Shown here one piece after another: positions 9,665-20,800 of a DNA stretch of 64,000 nt; the first letter of the stretch is position 1, and each line of letters starts with the position of its first letter. The notes below the pieces were generated by a model. It searched no databases. It worked only from the letters and a program-made list of their open reading frames with translations, and had not been told where the DNA came from. This DNA comes from Thelonectria olida (taxonomy: Eukaryota > Ascomycota > Sordariomycetes > Hypocreales > Nectriaceae), in contig JAGPYM010000024.1 of assembly GCA_020736575.1 (NCBI GenBank), positions 434,001-498,000 of the forward strand, given 5' to 3'. Made by a program: the position numbers and the translations under genes.

Positions 9665-11777
9665 ATGAGTTCAGAAGTCTTCCCATGCGACGTCTGTTCC
9701 GATCTTATTACATTACAGGATGTGATGACACATGTGACGAAACATCAGGTAAGAGCATCACACCCGTTCATATCTCATTTCTAATTATCTAGGCCCATAT
9801 GGTGGACCTGCTAAGCCGATTACCAAATATTTCATCGCCCGTCAATCCTCGAACCCGCGATAGCTCCATCCACAACCCGAACCCGCCACGTCTTGACACT
9901 CAGCATCGTAAGCGCGCTCGATTACCGATAAACGCCCCGCCATTCGAATGCCCCAAATGCGGAAAACGGGTAAAAAAACAACGACCGAATGACTTTGTTC
10001 GGCATTACTCTAGACGTATGTCTCTTGTTCCTTCAGCTTAAGAATGGGAAATGATAGTGTGCAGATCATTCTTGCCACTGTGTTCAAGCTTTTCTACTTC
10101 ACCAAGTTACAGACCGCAGAGGAACCAGCCGTGGAACAAGCACAGGAGGAATCTCTGACGGATTCTGAGGCGGACAGTGAAACAGATGATGGTGTTCTAA
10201 CGGATCCCGAGTCAGAGAATGAAGCGGGTGATGAAGTCCTGACGGTCCTTGAGTCGGAGAGTAAAGCACAGGAAGGGGAGCAGACGAAGAGAGAAGTCGT
10301 GGAGGCACCACTGGCAGAAATGGAGAAGAAGGAGACAAAAGCAGAGGAGGCATCACCAGCAAAAGTGGAGAGGAAGGAGAGCGAAAACGAGGATGCGCAA
10401 CAGCAAGACACACAGCCGAAGGAGGAAGATGCCGAGAAGACGCAACAGGGAGAGAAGCAGAAGGTGAGAGAAGCCGAGGAGGCACGATTGGCAGAAGAGG
10501 AGAGGAAGGAGAGAGAAGCCAAAGAAGCCGAAGAGGCAGAAATACGGAGGCAGGAAGGGCTGCTGCGTGATCCCCCTCTCTTCCCCAACGGCTGGTTCAA
10601 GAACTCGAAATACGACTTCAACGAGATACAGGTTCGCAACTATGTCCAGAACGCCGAGACGTATCACGATCGGTCAACCCAGATCTTGCGCCTGTTCAGC
10701 TGACCGGCCACTTCTTTGTCTTCGAGATCGACGAGGAGGGACGCCATTGGATCAGTGTGCCTGGGGCCTCATCCGTACCGAAGCCTGACCCCAACAAAAA
10801 GATGCCGGAAATCATCGAGCGCGACGGCGGCGTCAGGGTTGTTTATGTTCATCCTTCTTCTCACGCTGCCGAAATCGAGAGGGAGAAGAAGAGACTGGCG
10901 AGGGAAGAGGAAAGACAGAAAGAGAGGGAGAGGCAGAAAGAGAGGGAGAGGCAGAAAGAGAGGGAGAGGCAGAAAGAGAGGGAGAGGCAGAAAGAGAGGG
11001 AGAGGCAGAAAGAGAGGGAGAGGCAGAAAGAGAGGGAGAGGCAGAAAGAGAGGGAGAGGCAGAAAGAGGGAGACAGCTACGGACGTGGCTACAGTTGTCG
11101 ACGAGAAGGCCGAGGGCGACGCGGAGGAGGTCAGTGCAGCCAATAACATTCCCGAAGCGAGCCAGTCTACTGACACGATTGAACAGCGACCTGCGCAATG
11201 CGAGAAGCCCATCAACTACGTCGACGCCGAAGAGGCACCGGAAGCCGTGAACGTCCCGGCCGCAGCGCCCAGCATGAAATCAGAGGACGACGATAATGAG
11301 CCGATTTCGGCTGCTGATATGGAGCTGGATAAGACCGTTGGTATTGGGAAGGCCACCACGGCTGCTGAGAAGCCATCGAGTACCCATGAGGCCGAGCCTA
11401 CCGAGGCCGAGGCCGAGACGACGCTTCTAGTGCAAGGCGTGGACTACTCGCAAGATACGAAGGGGAGCGACGCTGGTCCGGAAGCAGCCGCAGCCACAGC
11501 CACAGTCCCCGCCGAAGACCTAGCCACGGGCCCGCAGGCCACGGTTCAGCTCACCGAGGGCGTGCTCGACAAGATGCCGGAGATGGAGAACCTTGCCAAG
11601 GCTATCAAGCGCTGGAGAGCTCCAAGTAAGGGGCCTGGCGCGGACGAGGGCGTGGACGAGGACGGATGGACACACGTCAGCGACGAAAGTCACGGAGACG
11701 CCGAAACGGCTCCAACGGTCCAAACGGCCCAGGTAGATACGAGGTCAATGATTTCGCGCTTGTTCTTCAGGTCATAG
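9665..11777 (+). pseudogene. Zinc-finger/coiled-coil protein with two frame breaks
   Basis: Exon 1 (9665-9748) encodes a C2H2-like finger (CDVCSDLITLQDVMTHVTKH). After an intron at 9749-9792, exon 2 encodes a second finger (CPKCGKRV...HYSR). A second intron probably runs 10016-10119. An acidic, Glu/Lys-rich coiled-coil follows, then a conserved-looking block (FPNGWFKNSKYDF, QNAETYHDRS). There the frame ends at 10703, but the adjacent frame continues sensibly (APVQLTGHFFVFEIDEEG). One base seems missing at 10671-10674. That frame runs through the KERERQ repeat and must shift again near 11065, where two bases seem missing, to reach an acidic C-terminal region ending at 11777. The losses add to three, so first and last frames agree. 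It may be a pseudogene, a sequencing artefact or an unseen intron. Confidence 0.5.
10914..11068 (+). repeat. 18-bp tandem repeat coding KERERQ
   Basis: About eight near-identical 18-bp units (AAAGAGAGGGAGAGGCAG) are purine-only on the plus strand. In one frame they encode a charged helix (KERERQ), in another GRGRKR. The final unit appears to lack two bases, which moves the frame. Confidence 0.85.
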
Positions 11778-12152
11778 GGATGAACAGTCTAGATTGATGC
11801 GAGGGGAGATGCGAGGAGGGCATGCACTTGGACGTTGAGTGGGGAAGACGTCGTTGTGAGCCTCCTCTTCCTATCTCGTGGTGGGCAAAGATTTGTCTCG
11901 GTCTTCCTCGATGCGCTTCGCCTTCTCGGGTCTTGTTCATCGCTGGCCAATGTCCTCTTTGTACACGTTACACCAGATACTACCCCACTCGCCTTAAACT
12001 GATTCATCTCGGCTTCGATAATAGGAACTTGCCATCAGCCACTACCCAAGGCTCGGCCCGTGAAGTGGGGTATTGGAGAGAAAGAATAAAGCGGCGCGCA
12101 TCTCGGAGTAGTTCGGTCAGTTCTCGCGCTTCCATGTGTCCCTGCGAACATG
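11778..12152. other. Intergenic between convergent gene remnants
   Basis: Nothing coding is recognised between the 3' end of the coiled-coil gene and the 3' end of the NLR fragment. Confidence 0.4.
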
Positions 12153-12914
12153 TTAGGCCGCCTCAAGCATATAGACGAATTCGCGGCAACTCACTACTAA
12201 AGCCTCGAGCTTCTGCACTGCTAAAACTCCCTCTGACATGCTGCGTAAGTGACTGAGAGACTCTAGCCAATGCAGATACTTCTTTTTCAAGAAGTCATGG
12301 ATGAGGCCGCCGTCTTGTAGGTCGTTTTCGCTCATCGTCGTCCCGGATTCTGAGTCATCGAGATGGTCAACCCAGTAGACGCAGGAATATCGAATCGAAG
12401 CCAATGGGTCAGGGTCGGGCAGCGAGATCTGATACATGGAAAATCCTGAAGCGCTTAGGCTGTAAATACCACGTCGAAGGATCTCTGACAGAGCTTTCAA
12501 CGACCTCGAGAAGATGGCATGGTGCTGCTTCGCGGTGCCGGAAGGTAGGATGTGGCCGGATGCCTTGTTGAGCAGGTAATCCTTCGCCGATTGATGCACA
12601 AAGTAAATGACAGCTCCTTGAAGGGTCAAGAAAGAGCCGCATGACCCGATGATGTCTTCCAGATCGTCCTGGTCGATGTCCTCAAGTGACTCAGCAAGAA
12701 CCTTCAATTCGTCCAAGGTGACAGGTCGATATACTACTGAGGCAATAGCCAGGACCTCCTTACAAAGGCCAGCATCCTCCGAATCACAGATATGCTCTAT
12801 CATTCGGCCACAGAGAGAATCCAGCCCCGGAGGGAATGACTGCAACCTGGAGAGCGTGTGCCGGTTTCGGACTTTGGGATCTGCGAGCTCTTGACAGACC
12901 AAGGCTACGACCAC
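12153..12914 (-). pseudogene. NACHT-type NLR fragment
   Basis: The fragment encodes about 253 residues that match the part of fungal NACHT proteins just after the NTPase: ALVCQELADPKVRNRHTLSRLQSFPPGLDSL, ASVVYRPVTLDELKVLAE, then YFVHQSAKDYLL, YWVDHL and a typical HDFLKKKYLHWLESLSHLRSMSEGV segment. The P-loop and Walker B of NACHT are missing upstream, and no WD40, ankyrin or TPR repeats follow downstream. It is therefore a truncated relic of a HET-E/NWD-type immune-like receptor. There is no plausible start codon for a whole protein; the frame opens next to a possible acceptor site near 12914. Confidence 0.7.
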
Positions 12915-13373
12915 AGGCTGAACCTAGCAAGGGGAACAAGTGCGCCCTGTCATACGTTGGGAAGCCTCGCCTCCGAGAATTACCCCTCGCGGGTAGCGTT
13001 AGGGGACATCTCGCTAGGCTGACTGCGATGCTAATGCAACCTCGCCTAGGAGTAAGCGGAGAGTTCTTTAGCATTGCTGTGGGATCTAGTATGTTGCAGG
13101 TGGAGAAATGACCCGTGACAGATCCCCGCATCCTCATCTCGTCCGAGTATATCCCCGGACTTGGACGTTGTTTCCCCAAATGGAACTAAAGGCGGGGTTT
13201 CCACGAAGGTCGGGGTTGTATCACCATGGACGATAATGTATAACCGCAGTTCAAGTATTTAAGGGTGGCATTTTTGTCCGTTTGAGTCGGTTTCTCTTGC
13301 AACTCACGAAAGTTATCCCCAACCTCAGCTTAGCATTGTTTCTCATTATAACATCACCTTCAAAATTTCTACA
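12915..13373. other. Intergenic, promoter of GH27 gene
   Basis: No gene is seen. The last 150 bp are pyrimidine-rich (TCTCTTGCAACTCACG, TCTCATTATAACATCACC) immediately before the GH27 start, as is common in fungal 5' leaders. Confidence 0.4.
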
Positions 13374-14800
13374 ATGCTTTTGCCGTCCCTCACCAGCCTT
13401 GGACTTTTGGCCGCAACTGCCTCAGCTGCCTCTCTAAAGGTTGTCAAGATCGGAATCACTCCCGATGGCTCGACTGACCCTATCCGTGGTTGGAACTCTT
13501 GGGGAACCCAGGCTGGCAAGTACCTTAACGATAGCGACTTCAACCAAAATCACGTTAAAGGTATCTGTGACCGCCTGGCGAGTGATCTTAGGGGCAATTA
13601 CAAACTGTGCGGCCTGGACTCTGGCTGGTCCGTCGGCGACCACGGCGACAAATACGGCCGCATCATCTATGACACCGACAAGTTCGACATTCCTAGTTTT
13701 GCCCGCTACCTTCACAGAAAGGGCCTGCTTTTGGGCGCCTATGTTGTCCCCGGTGCGTTCCTAAACGACCTTGACAAGACCATAGAGGGCACAAACACCA
13801 AGATCAGGGAGATTTGCGGCGGCTCCAACGGACTTGCGCGTTGCCAGTTGACGTACAGTCACCCCGATACCCAGAAGTGGATTGATTCCAACGCGAAACT
13901 GTTTGCCAGCTGGTAAGTTTGTCTTCACTTGTTCCGAGGTGCGATAGGTGTAGAAACTGACGTGAAGGATCAAGGGGTGTCGACTATATCAAGCTCGACT
14001 TTATCACTCCTGGCTCTAATGAAAACGGCGTTAACCTTCCTCCCGACGAGAGTCCCGAGGTTCAGATGTGGCATAGGGCCATCAAAAAGACCGGCCGCAG
14101 AATCACCCTCAGCATCTCCTGGAAGCTCGACAGAAGTAAGCGCTACTTTGATATCTGGCGCGCCAATGCCGACTCGATGCGCGTCGATCAGGACATCCAG
14201 ACGTACTCGCACACGCCTTTCACCTCTTGGAGCAATGTCATCCGCACGCTTCAAAACTATCACGACTGGATCAACGTCGCCGTCGCCAACTACAACACTA
14301 TCGGGACGCATCCCAACCTCGACACCATGTATGTACTCAATAGCGAGGACCTCAGCGGCTTGAGCTACGACCAGCGCAAGTCTGTCTTCATCCACTGGAT
14401 CGGCAGTTCCGCGGAGCTGAATCTCGGCGACGACCTGGAGCGCCCCGAACCGAGGGGTCTAGCCTTGCTCAACGACAAGGACGCTCTCTCTGCCGCGCGG
14501 TTCACTGCTCAATATCCCATGCAGCCGCGCAATCCAGGCTCCGGCGGCAACTTATGGCTGGCCCAAAACGCGTGGATCGCGGGCCCCTCCCAATCTGGCG
14601 AATTTATTACTGTGCTTGCCAACTACGACAACTCGGGAAGCAAGGAGGTCGCGGCTTCGTTTACCGACTTGGGCGTCTCGGGCAAGTACAAATGCTTCGA
14701 CATCTTTGGGAAGAAGATCATCAAGACCAGGTCCAGGCTGCAGGCCCAGCTGAACGGGGGGGGAGCATTATGTACCGCTGTACCCTCGTATAAGGCATGA
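13374..14800 (+). CDS. Secreted GH27 alpha-galactosidase
   Basis: The ATG at 13374 begins a signal peptide (MLLPSLTSLGLLAATASAAS). A 62-nt intron (13913-13974, GTAAGT donor, AAG acceptor) splits the Trp codon of WGVDYIK, and splicing gives 454 residues. GH27 signatures are clear: RGWNSWG, LCGLDSGW, GRIIYDTDKFD, LLLGAYVVPG and WGVDYIKLDF, whose Asp is the expected nucleophile; RVDQDI is a candidate for the acid/base segment. The enzyme should hydrolyse terminal alpha-galactosyl residues from oligosaccharides or galactomannan outside the cell. It is the first gene of a cluster with a regulator, a GH36 enzyme and a sugar permease. Exact substrate is not readable from sequence. Confidence 0.85.
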
Positions 14801-15008
14801 CTCGCCCATGTGACGAAGGTGTTGACGTTGAGCCTTGATTGACAAAGCTGAAACAGAGATTGGAAGTTTAGACGTTTAGTTTCCCCCATTCATACAGGTA
14901 GCTAGCTCATCATGTCAATACACTAAATACACCCCAATCGATGCGACACGAGAAACACAGCAGCTGTCCCTCTCCCTGGTCGCTCACGTCCAGGCATTCC
15001 TACGACAC

Positions 15009-16455
15009 ATGTTCCCCATTATGCCCGTCGTCAACGGCGATGAGATCCTTGCTGACGCTGTTCGACTGGACGAATCGACCCCCTCACGATATGCACTGAT
15101 TGTGTCGCTCTGCGCCGCGACTCGGGTGCAGCTTCAACTGGATAAGATAAAAGACGAGACTGAAGATCTGCCCAGTGTGAACATTCCATCTACACCACAG
15201 GTGACAGGCGAAATGCTTCTGAGCATGGCAGAAATGTCGCTCTCCCAATACAGCATCATCGATGATTACAGCCTGGATTCCATTCTGACCTCGTTCTTTT
15301 TATTCGCTGGCTACGGAAACCTCGACAATGCTCGTCGTGCCTGGTTTTACCTGAACCAGAGCATAACTCTGGCTCAAGCTCTCAGCCTCACCAGCGAGGA
15401 GGGCTACTGTGGTTTGTCACCAAGCGAACGTGAAGCAAGGCGGCGCCTCTTTTGGCTTTTGTTTGTGACGGAGAGGCAAGTGATGGTTCATCATGGCTTG
15501 TTCTGGTGGATTGTTGCTGATTGTTTTCTGCAGAACCTTTGCTCTACAACACCGCCGGCCCGTAATGCTACGAAACCGTGTCGCTAAGCCGCAAATTGTC
15601 GATTCCGAATGCCCTGCCGTGATGCATGACTTCGTAAACCACATTCATCTCTTCGACCTGCTCCCATACTCTCTTTACGAGTGGCATCCCGAAAGCGAGG
15701 GAGGCCAACAGCCCAAAGACAACTCGCTCACTCACACCATTCATAGCAAATTATGTTCTCTTCAACCAGAAAACTCCATTATTGAAAGCCAGCGATTTGA
15801 TACCCTACTTACACAGCAATGGCTTCGTGTGTCCATGTGGCGTTTGGCATTTGGGAAGAAACCACTCTTTGCGCACAATCGCGGCTTGCTAATGCCTCTT
15901 GGCATCCCTCTTGACGCCGGCAAGGTGGTAATGAAGGCTCTAGACTCGGTTGGCCATACCTCCAAAGATTGCTATGGAATTGGAATGGTAAGGGCAACCT
16001 GCAGATAAGCCATGGAGGTAAACTGACAGGAATAGGAACAAAAGCTATTCGATATCGGGACGAGTCTGGTCGACAGCGCGTTAATACCCGCCTCCAGCCA
16101 CCCCTCGTGGGAGATTGGCCCCCGAGACCTGTTGTGTGCCGTAATTAAGGCGCTCTCCAAAGTTCGCGGCTGCCAGTCCCATCTTCTTCCCCAACTCATG
16201 AAGCATTCCGAAGAGTTTCTCGGGAACACGAATCCAACTGCCCACATTAATATCCAATGGGCGCCCTCGGACGTGCCCACAGGATTAGACACAAATCAAT
16301 GTCCTGTTGCGGATGAGCCTCCGAGACAAACGGATGATTCTGTAGATGCATCTAACTGGACATTGATGGACGAGTTCATAACGTGGGATCCAGCTGATGC
16401 GAGCTTACTCTTTCCGAGTGGTGAGCTTGATATTCTGGAAGAGCCAGTCGATTGA
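15009..16455 (+). CDS. Fungal-specific transcription factor, no visible zinc cluster
   Basis: Three exons join into about 446 residues from the ATG at 15009: intron 15476-15533 is a GC-AG intron (AG|GCAAGT, CTGCAG acceptor) and intron 15988-16035 is GT-AG. The protein matches the middle-homology region of Zn2Cys6 regulators: FLFAGYGNLDNARRAWFYLNQSITLAQALSL, then EREARRRLFWLLFVTERTFALQH, and a C-terminal acidic tail (WTLMDEFITWDPADASLL). The open frame extends upstream to about 14890 with sensible residues (LSLVAHVQAFLRH), but the only 208 bp after the GH27 stop hold no CxxC zinc cluster. The DNA-binding domain is therefore missing or lies in an exon I cannot see. Location suggests it once controlled the galactosidase cluster. 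Confidence 0.65.
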
Positions 16456-16518
16456 CTGTACTGTTTGATACAAGAATCTAAATCTAACAACAGTTTTCGG
16501 GCAATCTTGGCCACCTAA

Positions 16519-18834
16519 CTACAGCCTCTCTATGAAAATGACCTTGCTGTCGTAATCACCCTCAAACCTGTACTGAACACCACCGTTCAAAAGCGTTCTG
16601 CCGGAACGTGTCTCTTCGCCGTCGATGAGATACGTGGCTGACGGGTCCAACCCCTGAAGGCGGATGGTGGGAAAATTGTGCACCGTGTTTGCACGGATTT
16701 GGAAGACAAACAGTGCAAGCTGTGAACCGTCCTCGGAAATAAAGAGGGCTGATGGGTGGTTTGAATGCCCGGGAAGACTAAGGCGCCACATATCCCCGTT
16801 TATCACGATCGGGTTGATCTTTTCTGCAAGAGCAATAAGGGCTGGCAGCTGCGCCTTGTCACTCGACGGTATGGCTTCTGGGTTCAGCTCAAGACCAAAG
16901 GACCCCCCCATCATAGCCACATGCGCTCGAAACTTAATGGGTATGATTCGCCCAGTAACTTCGTTAGGCACGGCCGAGATATGTGCACCCATTGCCGAAG
17001 GGGGGTAGACCAGGGACGTGCCGAATTGTATAGAGATACGGTCCAACGCATCTGTATTATCGGATGTCCAAACTTGCGGGAAGTACTGTAGGATGCCAGG
17101 ATCGAAGCGGCCTCCGCCAGACGCACAACCCTCCCACAGCACGTTGGGAAATCGAGAGGTGAGCTCCTGGAACACACGGTACATGCCTAGGATGTAGGCA
17201 TGGTGGTTGGGGGTAGGGCTCTCATGGATGCCCCTGTTATGGTCCCACTTGATGTAGGTGATGGGCACTGTCTGGAGGATGTTGGAGACAGACGCGATGA
17301 CGAAGTCCTGGACCTCGGGCAGCGCGAGGTTGAGCACCAGCTGCTGACGCGCTTCGGTGCGAGGATACTCGCCGGCATGCAGCACCCAGTCGGGGTGTTG
17401 CTCATAGAGTACGGAGCTGGGGTTGACCATTTCAGGCTCAAACCAGATCCCGAACTGCAGATTTTCAGTGGTCTGGCTCTTTGAAGACGTTGCAGCCTCG
17501 AGCTTCCTGACTTTGTCTGCGAGTGCCTTCAGCCCGTTGGGAAATCGAGCAGGATTGGCATCCCAGTCTCCTAGACCAGCGTGATCGTCAATGCGAGGGT
17601 ACTTGGTGCCGCCAAACCAGCCGTCATCCAACACAAAGAGCTTGACGCCCAGATCTGCCGACTCTTGGGCGAGTTTGTAGATGGTGTTCTCGTCGAAATC
17701 GAAATACAGCCCCTCCCAACTGTTCAGCAAGACTGGCCGGGGCTCGTTGACGAATTTACTCGTAATGAGATTCCGGCGGTAGAGACGATGGAACTTCCGC
17801 GACATGTCGCCGATTCCGGAGTTGGAGAAGACTGAGATGCATTCCGGCGAGGTGAAGGACTCGCCAGGGCCAAGAGGCCATGAGAGCTGGCCGGGGTGGA
17901 TTCCCCCCAAGACACGCGTCAGGCCTTGGGGGCTCTTCTCGACCTCCATGTTAAAGGACCCTGTGTAGACTAGCGAAAAGCCCCAAGTATCGCCGTGGGA
18001 CTCTGTTGTGGTTGGGGACACGAGGGAGAGAAACGGGTTGTGATGGTGGGACGAGAAGCCGTTTGAGCTTCCAAAACTGTAATAGGGTTAGCAAAGACGA
18101 GATGTTTCTTCTGTCATTCATACGCACCCTTGAGTTCCATATTCAACCTTGCGACGGTCTCTCGTGCACTCTCGAACCCACTCCCCTCGAAGCTGAAGCA
18201 TCTCGTAATCATCGCACGGCATATCGACGCTGAAGCTAGCCAACTTCTCAATTGAAACAGTCTTATCGCTCTCATTTTTCAAGGTGATGCTACGGGCGAT
18301 AGCATCGTGCCTTGGAAAGATGGAGTACGACAAGTCTGCTCGAATGGAGCTGACTCGGTCACGCATGTGTATGACGAGCGTCGCAACTTCATCCTCGTCG
18401 CCAAAAGTCGACGGCAGACCAGGCAACCGCGGCTTGCCGTTGATGATGGTGTAGGACTCGTATTCGAAGCGGCTCACGGCGTGCGAGCCGGCCTGTCTGA
18501 TGCGCACCGCTGGAGATCTAAAGTCGCCTCGACCGAGATCGGGAAACTCGCGTCGGACGTGTTCCTGTGTTGACCAGCCGCCGCTATTGAGCTTGGGATT
18601 TGCGAGGGGATCTTCGGTTACGAGGCCACCGAAATGGTCGGAAATCAGGTCGCCCGTGGCCTTGTCGATGTGGAAGCGGTAGGAGGCGTTTGTTCCGTTG
18701 AGGGCGAACGAGTTGTCCTCAACGACGATGGCTGGACGGTCGGTGTTAGGCTGTATCCATGGCAAGTGAGGTGTCGACTTACGCTGCAGCTTTGAGCCCG
18801 TAGATGGAGCTGAATTGCCGTTGTTTCTGGTCAT
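16519..18834 (-). CDS. GH36 alpha-galactosidase, probably intracellular
   Basis: From the ATG at 18834, introns at 18732-18782 (GTAAGT, CTAAC branch, CAG) and 18077-18127 give 737 residues, normal for GH36. The 51-nt first intron keeps the frame if retained. The N-terminal beta-sandwich ([18 protein letters not shown]) is followed by the catalytic barrel: [37 protein letters not shown] with the nucleophile Asp, and [11 protein letters not shown] with the acid/base Asp, plus [11 protein letters not shown]. All key residues are intact. No signal peptide is evident, so it likely cleaves imported alpha-galactosides such as melibiose or raffinose. Its 3' end faces that of the regulator across only 63 bp. 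Confidence 0.9.
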
Positions 18835-19552
18835 GGTGAATGGAAATTTGACTACAATGAGAAAAGAACGAGCCGGGGTGAGCATTAACTCGATCGAGTG
18901 AAGTTAATCAGCTATATACCATGCCCTTCTCTCGTCGAGGAACCTTTTCGTCCGAATCCAACTAGTATGAGCCGTCCTGTTCGACCCTGTTGCTTGAAGC
19001 CCGAATATTTCCCCAATAGGTAATGGCTGTGCCGCCACCCCGGCTTCAGAGCGCCACGACTTGCGGGGTTCGGCGCTGTTCTCGGGTCTGATGATCAGTG
19101 GGGTCGAGCGAGGCTCCGCGTTGATTGGGGGTGTTGTGGTGTCACACTGTTGCGAGACTGACACTCGAAGACGGGGAGATACTCGGGGCGAGCGCAAGGC
19201 ACAAGCGTGAAAGCTGCCTTGTGGCTCCGGGGGCATGCAGGGCAGACAGGCTCGGTCCTTCTTTGGAACGGGGATGACCAACTTACACGCCATGATCCGT
19301 CTGTTCTTGACTGTCCGCCTTTCTCCTCTTTGCACTGTCCGCGCAGACGAGACGCTCAACTTGCCCCGAACAACCCACCGAAGAGCATCGAAGCGGTGCC
19401 TATCACGATCTAGTATTCCACTTTGAACAAGCGGTTAGTCACTTACGATAGGTTTACTCGTGCAATTTAGACTTGGTCGATCAACTTCATGGTGTTGTTG
19501 GACTCTGCGGGCTGACTAGCGTTCTTAATTAGCTGATTCAACACTCGACGAC
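18835..19552. other. Intergenic, promoter of GH36 gene
   Basis: This region divides the minus-strand GH36 start from the next plus-strand small gene, so it should contain both promoters. A minus-strand open frame at 18904-19359 has no start context or recognisable domain and was not accepted. Confidence 0.4.
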
Positions 19553-19792
19553 ATGGCCTTCGAACCGCTCGGGTGTGCTCTCTCCCCCGAGGACTCCCAT
19601 TCCAACTTTACCTGCGATAACGCCGACTGCAACTGTGTCTCGTGTGCCAAGATCCGGTCGGGCTGGATCCCTTGCGACGGCTGCGGGAAGTGGCATCCCT
19701 CGTGGAAGAGGTCGTGCAAGGAGCCTTTGTGCTCGTGTGGGAGGGATATTTCGACCCTGTACAACTCTGTCAAGTCTGGGGTGGGAAACTAG
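19553..19792 (+). CDS. Small cysteine-rich protein, unknown function
   Basis: A 79-residue ORF from the ATG at 19553 contains ten Cys in CDNADCNCVSC, CDGCGKW and CKEPLCSCG arrangements, plus Trp/His residues. It has no hydrophobic signal peptide. The CxxC pairs suggest zinc binding, somewhat like a minimal treble-clef or PHD-like fold (DGCGKWHP is reminiscent of the DxCxxW core). It lies inside the galactoside cluster, but nothing in the sequence links it to sugar use. A spliced longer version cannot be excluded. Confidence 0.5.
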   Translation: MAFEPLGCALSPEDSHSNFTCDNADCNCVSCAKIRSGWIPCDGCGKWHPSWKRSCKEPLCSCGRDISTLYNSVKSGVGN

Positions 19793-20800
19793 CTCCTGGC
19801 TTCTGATGTCATGTTTATGCGGAGTAGCGGTGGCGTTGAAGGAGACAAGGGACGCGGACTCTAGGTGGAACACATCCCGCGACTCCATTATTTGGAGATG
19901 TTCTAGCTTAGCTTCGGTACCTCCTTTCGAGCGTGTACTAGGATCAACCGATTTCTGCCAATGGCTTATGGGTAGAGTTTTCTCAATGTGTCGTAGCCAT
20001 CCCACCACACAGCCATGTCCCGTCTACTGGATCCCTCACAGTTGCACCGACGGTCATATCGACGTGATCTAGTCCCAAGCCGTCTATTAGATGAGGAATC
20101 ATGCGAAGCTGTCCCACATGTCAGGCCAGAACGCCCATGAACCACGGTACCCGTTCGCGCGGGCTGGCGTGTTGGGACTCTCCTGAGAACGGGCTAGGCT
20201 TTGGACTAGAAGCAGCGGACTCCCCGGAGGCGGAAGACTTATCTAAAAGGGGTAATACTCGGACTCTGCGAGTCAAAACTAGGTGGCGCTGACCGTCCCC
20301 GTGCTTCCCCAGAAAACCGGTGCAGAGACTGCAGAGTCTCCCCATGGGGAACACGAGCTACGAGCCGTGAGCCTCTCACGACCTGGACAATCGTTGTTCC
20401 TCCTTGTCCGGGCTGATCAGCTGCTTTGACGACGCTTGGCGAGGGGACATGTCGGTCCGACAAACTTAATTCCAGCTGCTCGGCTAGCCCAACTCTTGCA
20501 GCCAGACCAGGACCTCATCGTCGACTTTCCCCAATGCCTCTGTCCGAATAATTCCCCTTCGGTTGCGTGGCGAGACGGTCTTCCCATGAGACGATTGGGC
20601 AGAACAGCGTGGTTTCGAGCCGGCAGTCATCTTAAAGCCATCAACACTACGTCCATGGTCTTCACTTTCATTGACCACCAATTAATATATATATGATCCC
20701 CAGATCATTGACAAGAGCTTTCTCCAGATCGACATCATCCACCTCGATTCGGATTCGAAACATCTTCAACACTGAGTTGCCCGACATCACTTCCTTCACG
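19793..20800. other. Intergenic, long upstream region of permease
   Basis: No gene is recognised in about 1 kb. It includes GC-rich patches (CCCCGGAGGCGG near 20222) that could hold binding sites of carbon-catabolite or zinc-cluster regulators; this is inference from the neighbouring genes only. Confidence 0.4.
20683..20695 (+). promoter_or_regulatory. TATA-like box of the permease gene
   Basis: TAATATATATATG lies about 105 bp before the ATG at 20801, a plausible distance for a core promoter element. It is judged by base composition only. Confidence 0.35.

Noticed and set aside
10016..10703. Short intron to explain the shift at 10671
   Set aside because: All GT...AG pairs that could bridge the two frames are under 40 nt or remove conserved-looking sequence.
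10914..11068. CRISPR-like array
   Set aside because: Units are contiguous 18-bp purine repeats without spacers and lie within a coding frame.
10769..11215. Minus-strand Leu/Pro-rich open frame
   Set aside because: It is the antisense shadow of the KERERQ repeat and has no start context or domain.
13434..14395. Antisense open frames across the GH27 gene
   Set aside because: GC-rich third positions of the real gene create them; no independent evidence.
18732..18782. Coding sequence in the GH36 N-terminus
   Set aside because: Although open and in frame, it has GTAAGT, a CTAAC branch site and a CAG end, so it is better read as an intron.
18904..19359. Minus-strand 151-codon open frame upstream of GH36
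   Set aside because: Low-complexity composition, no recognised motif, and it lies where the promoter is expected.
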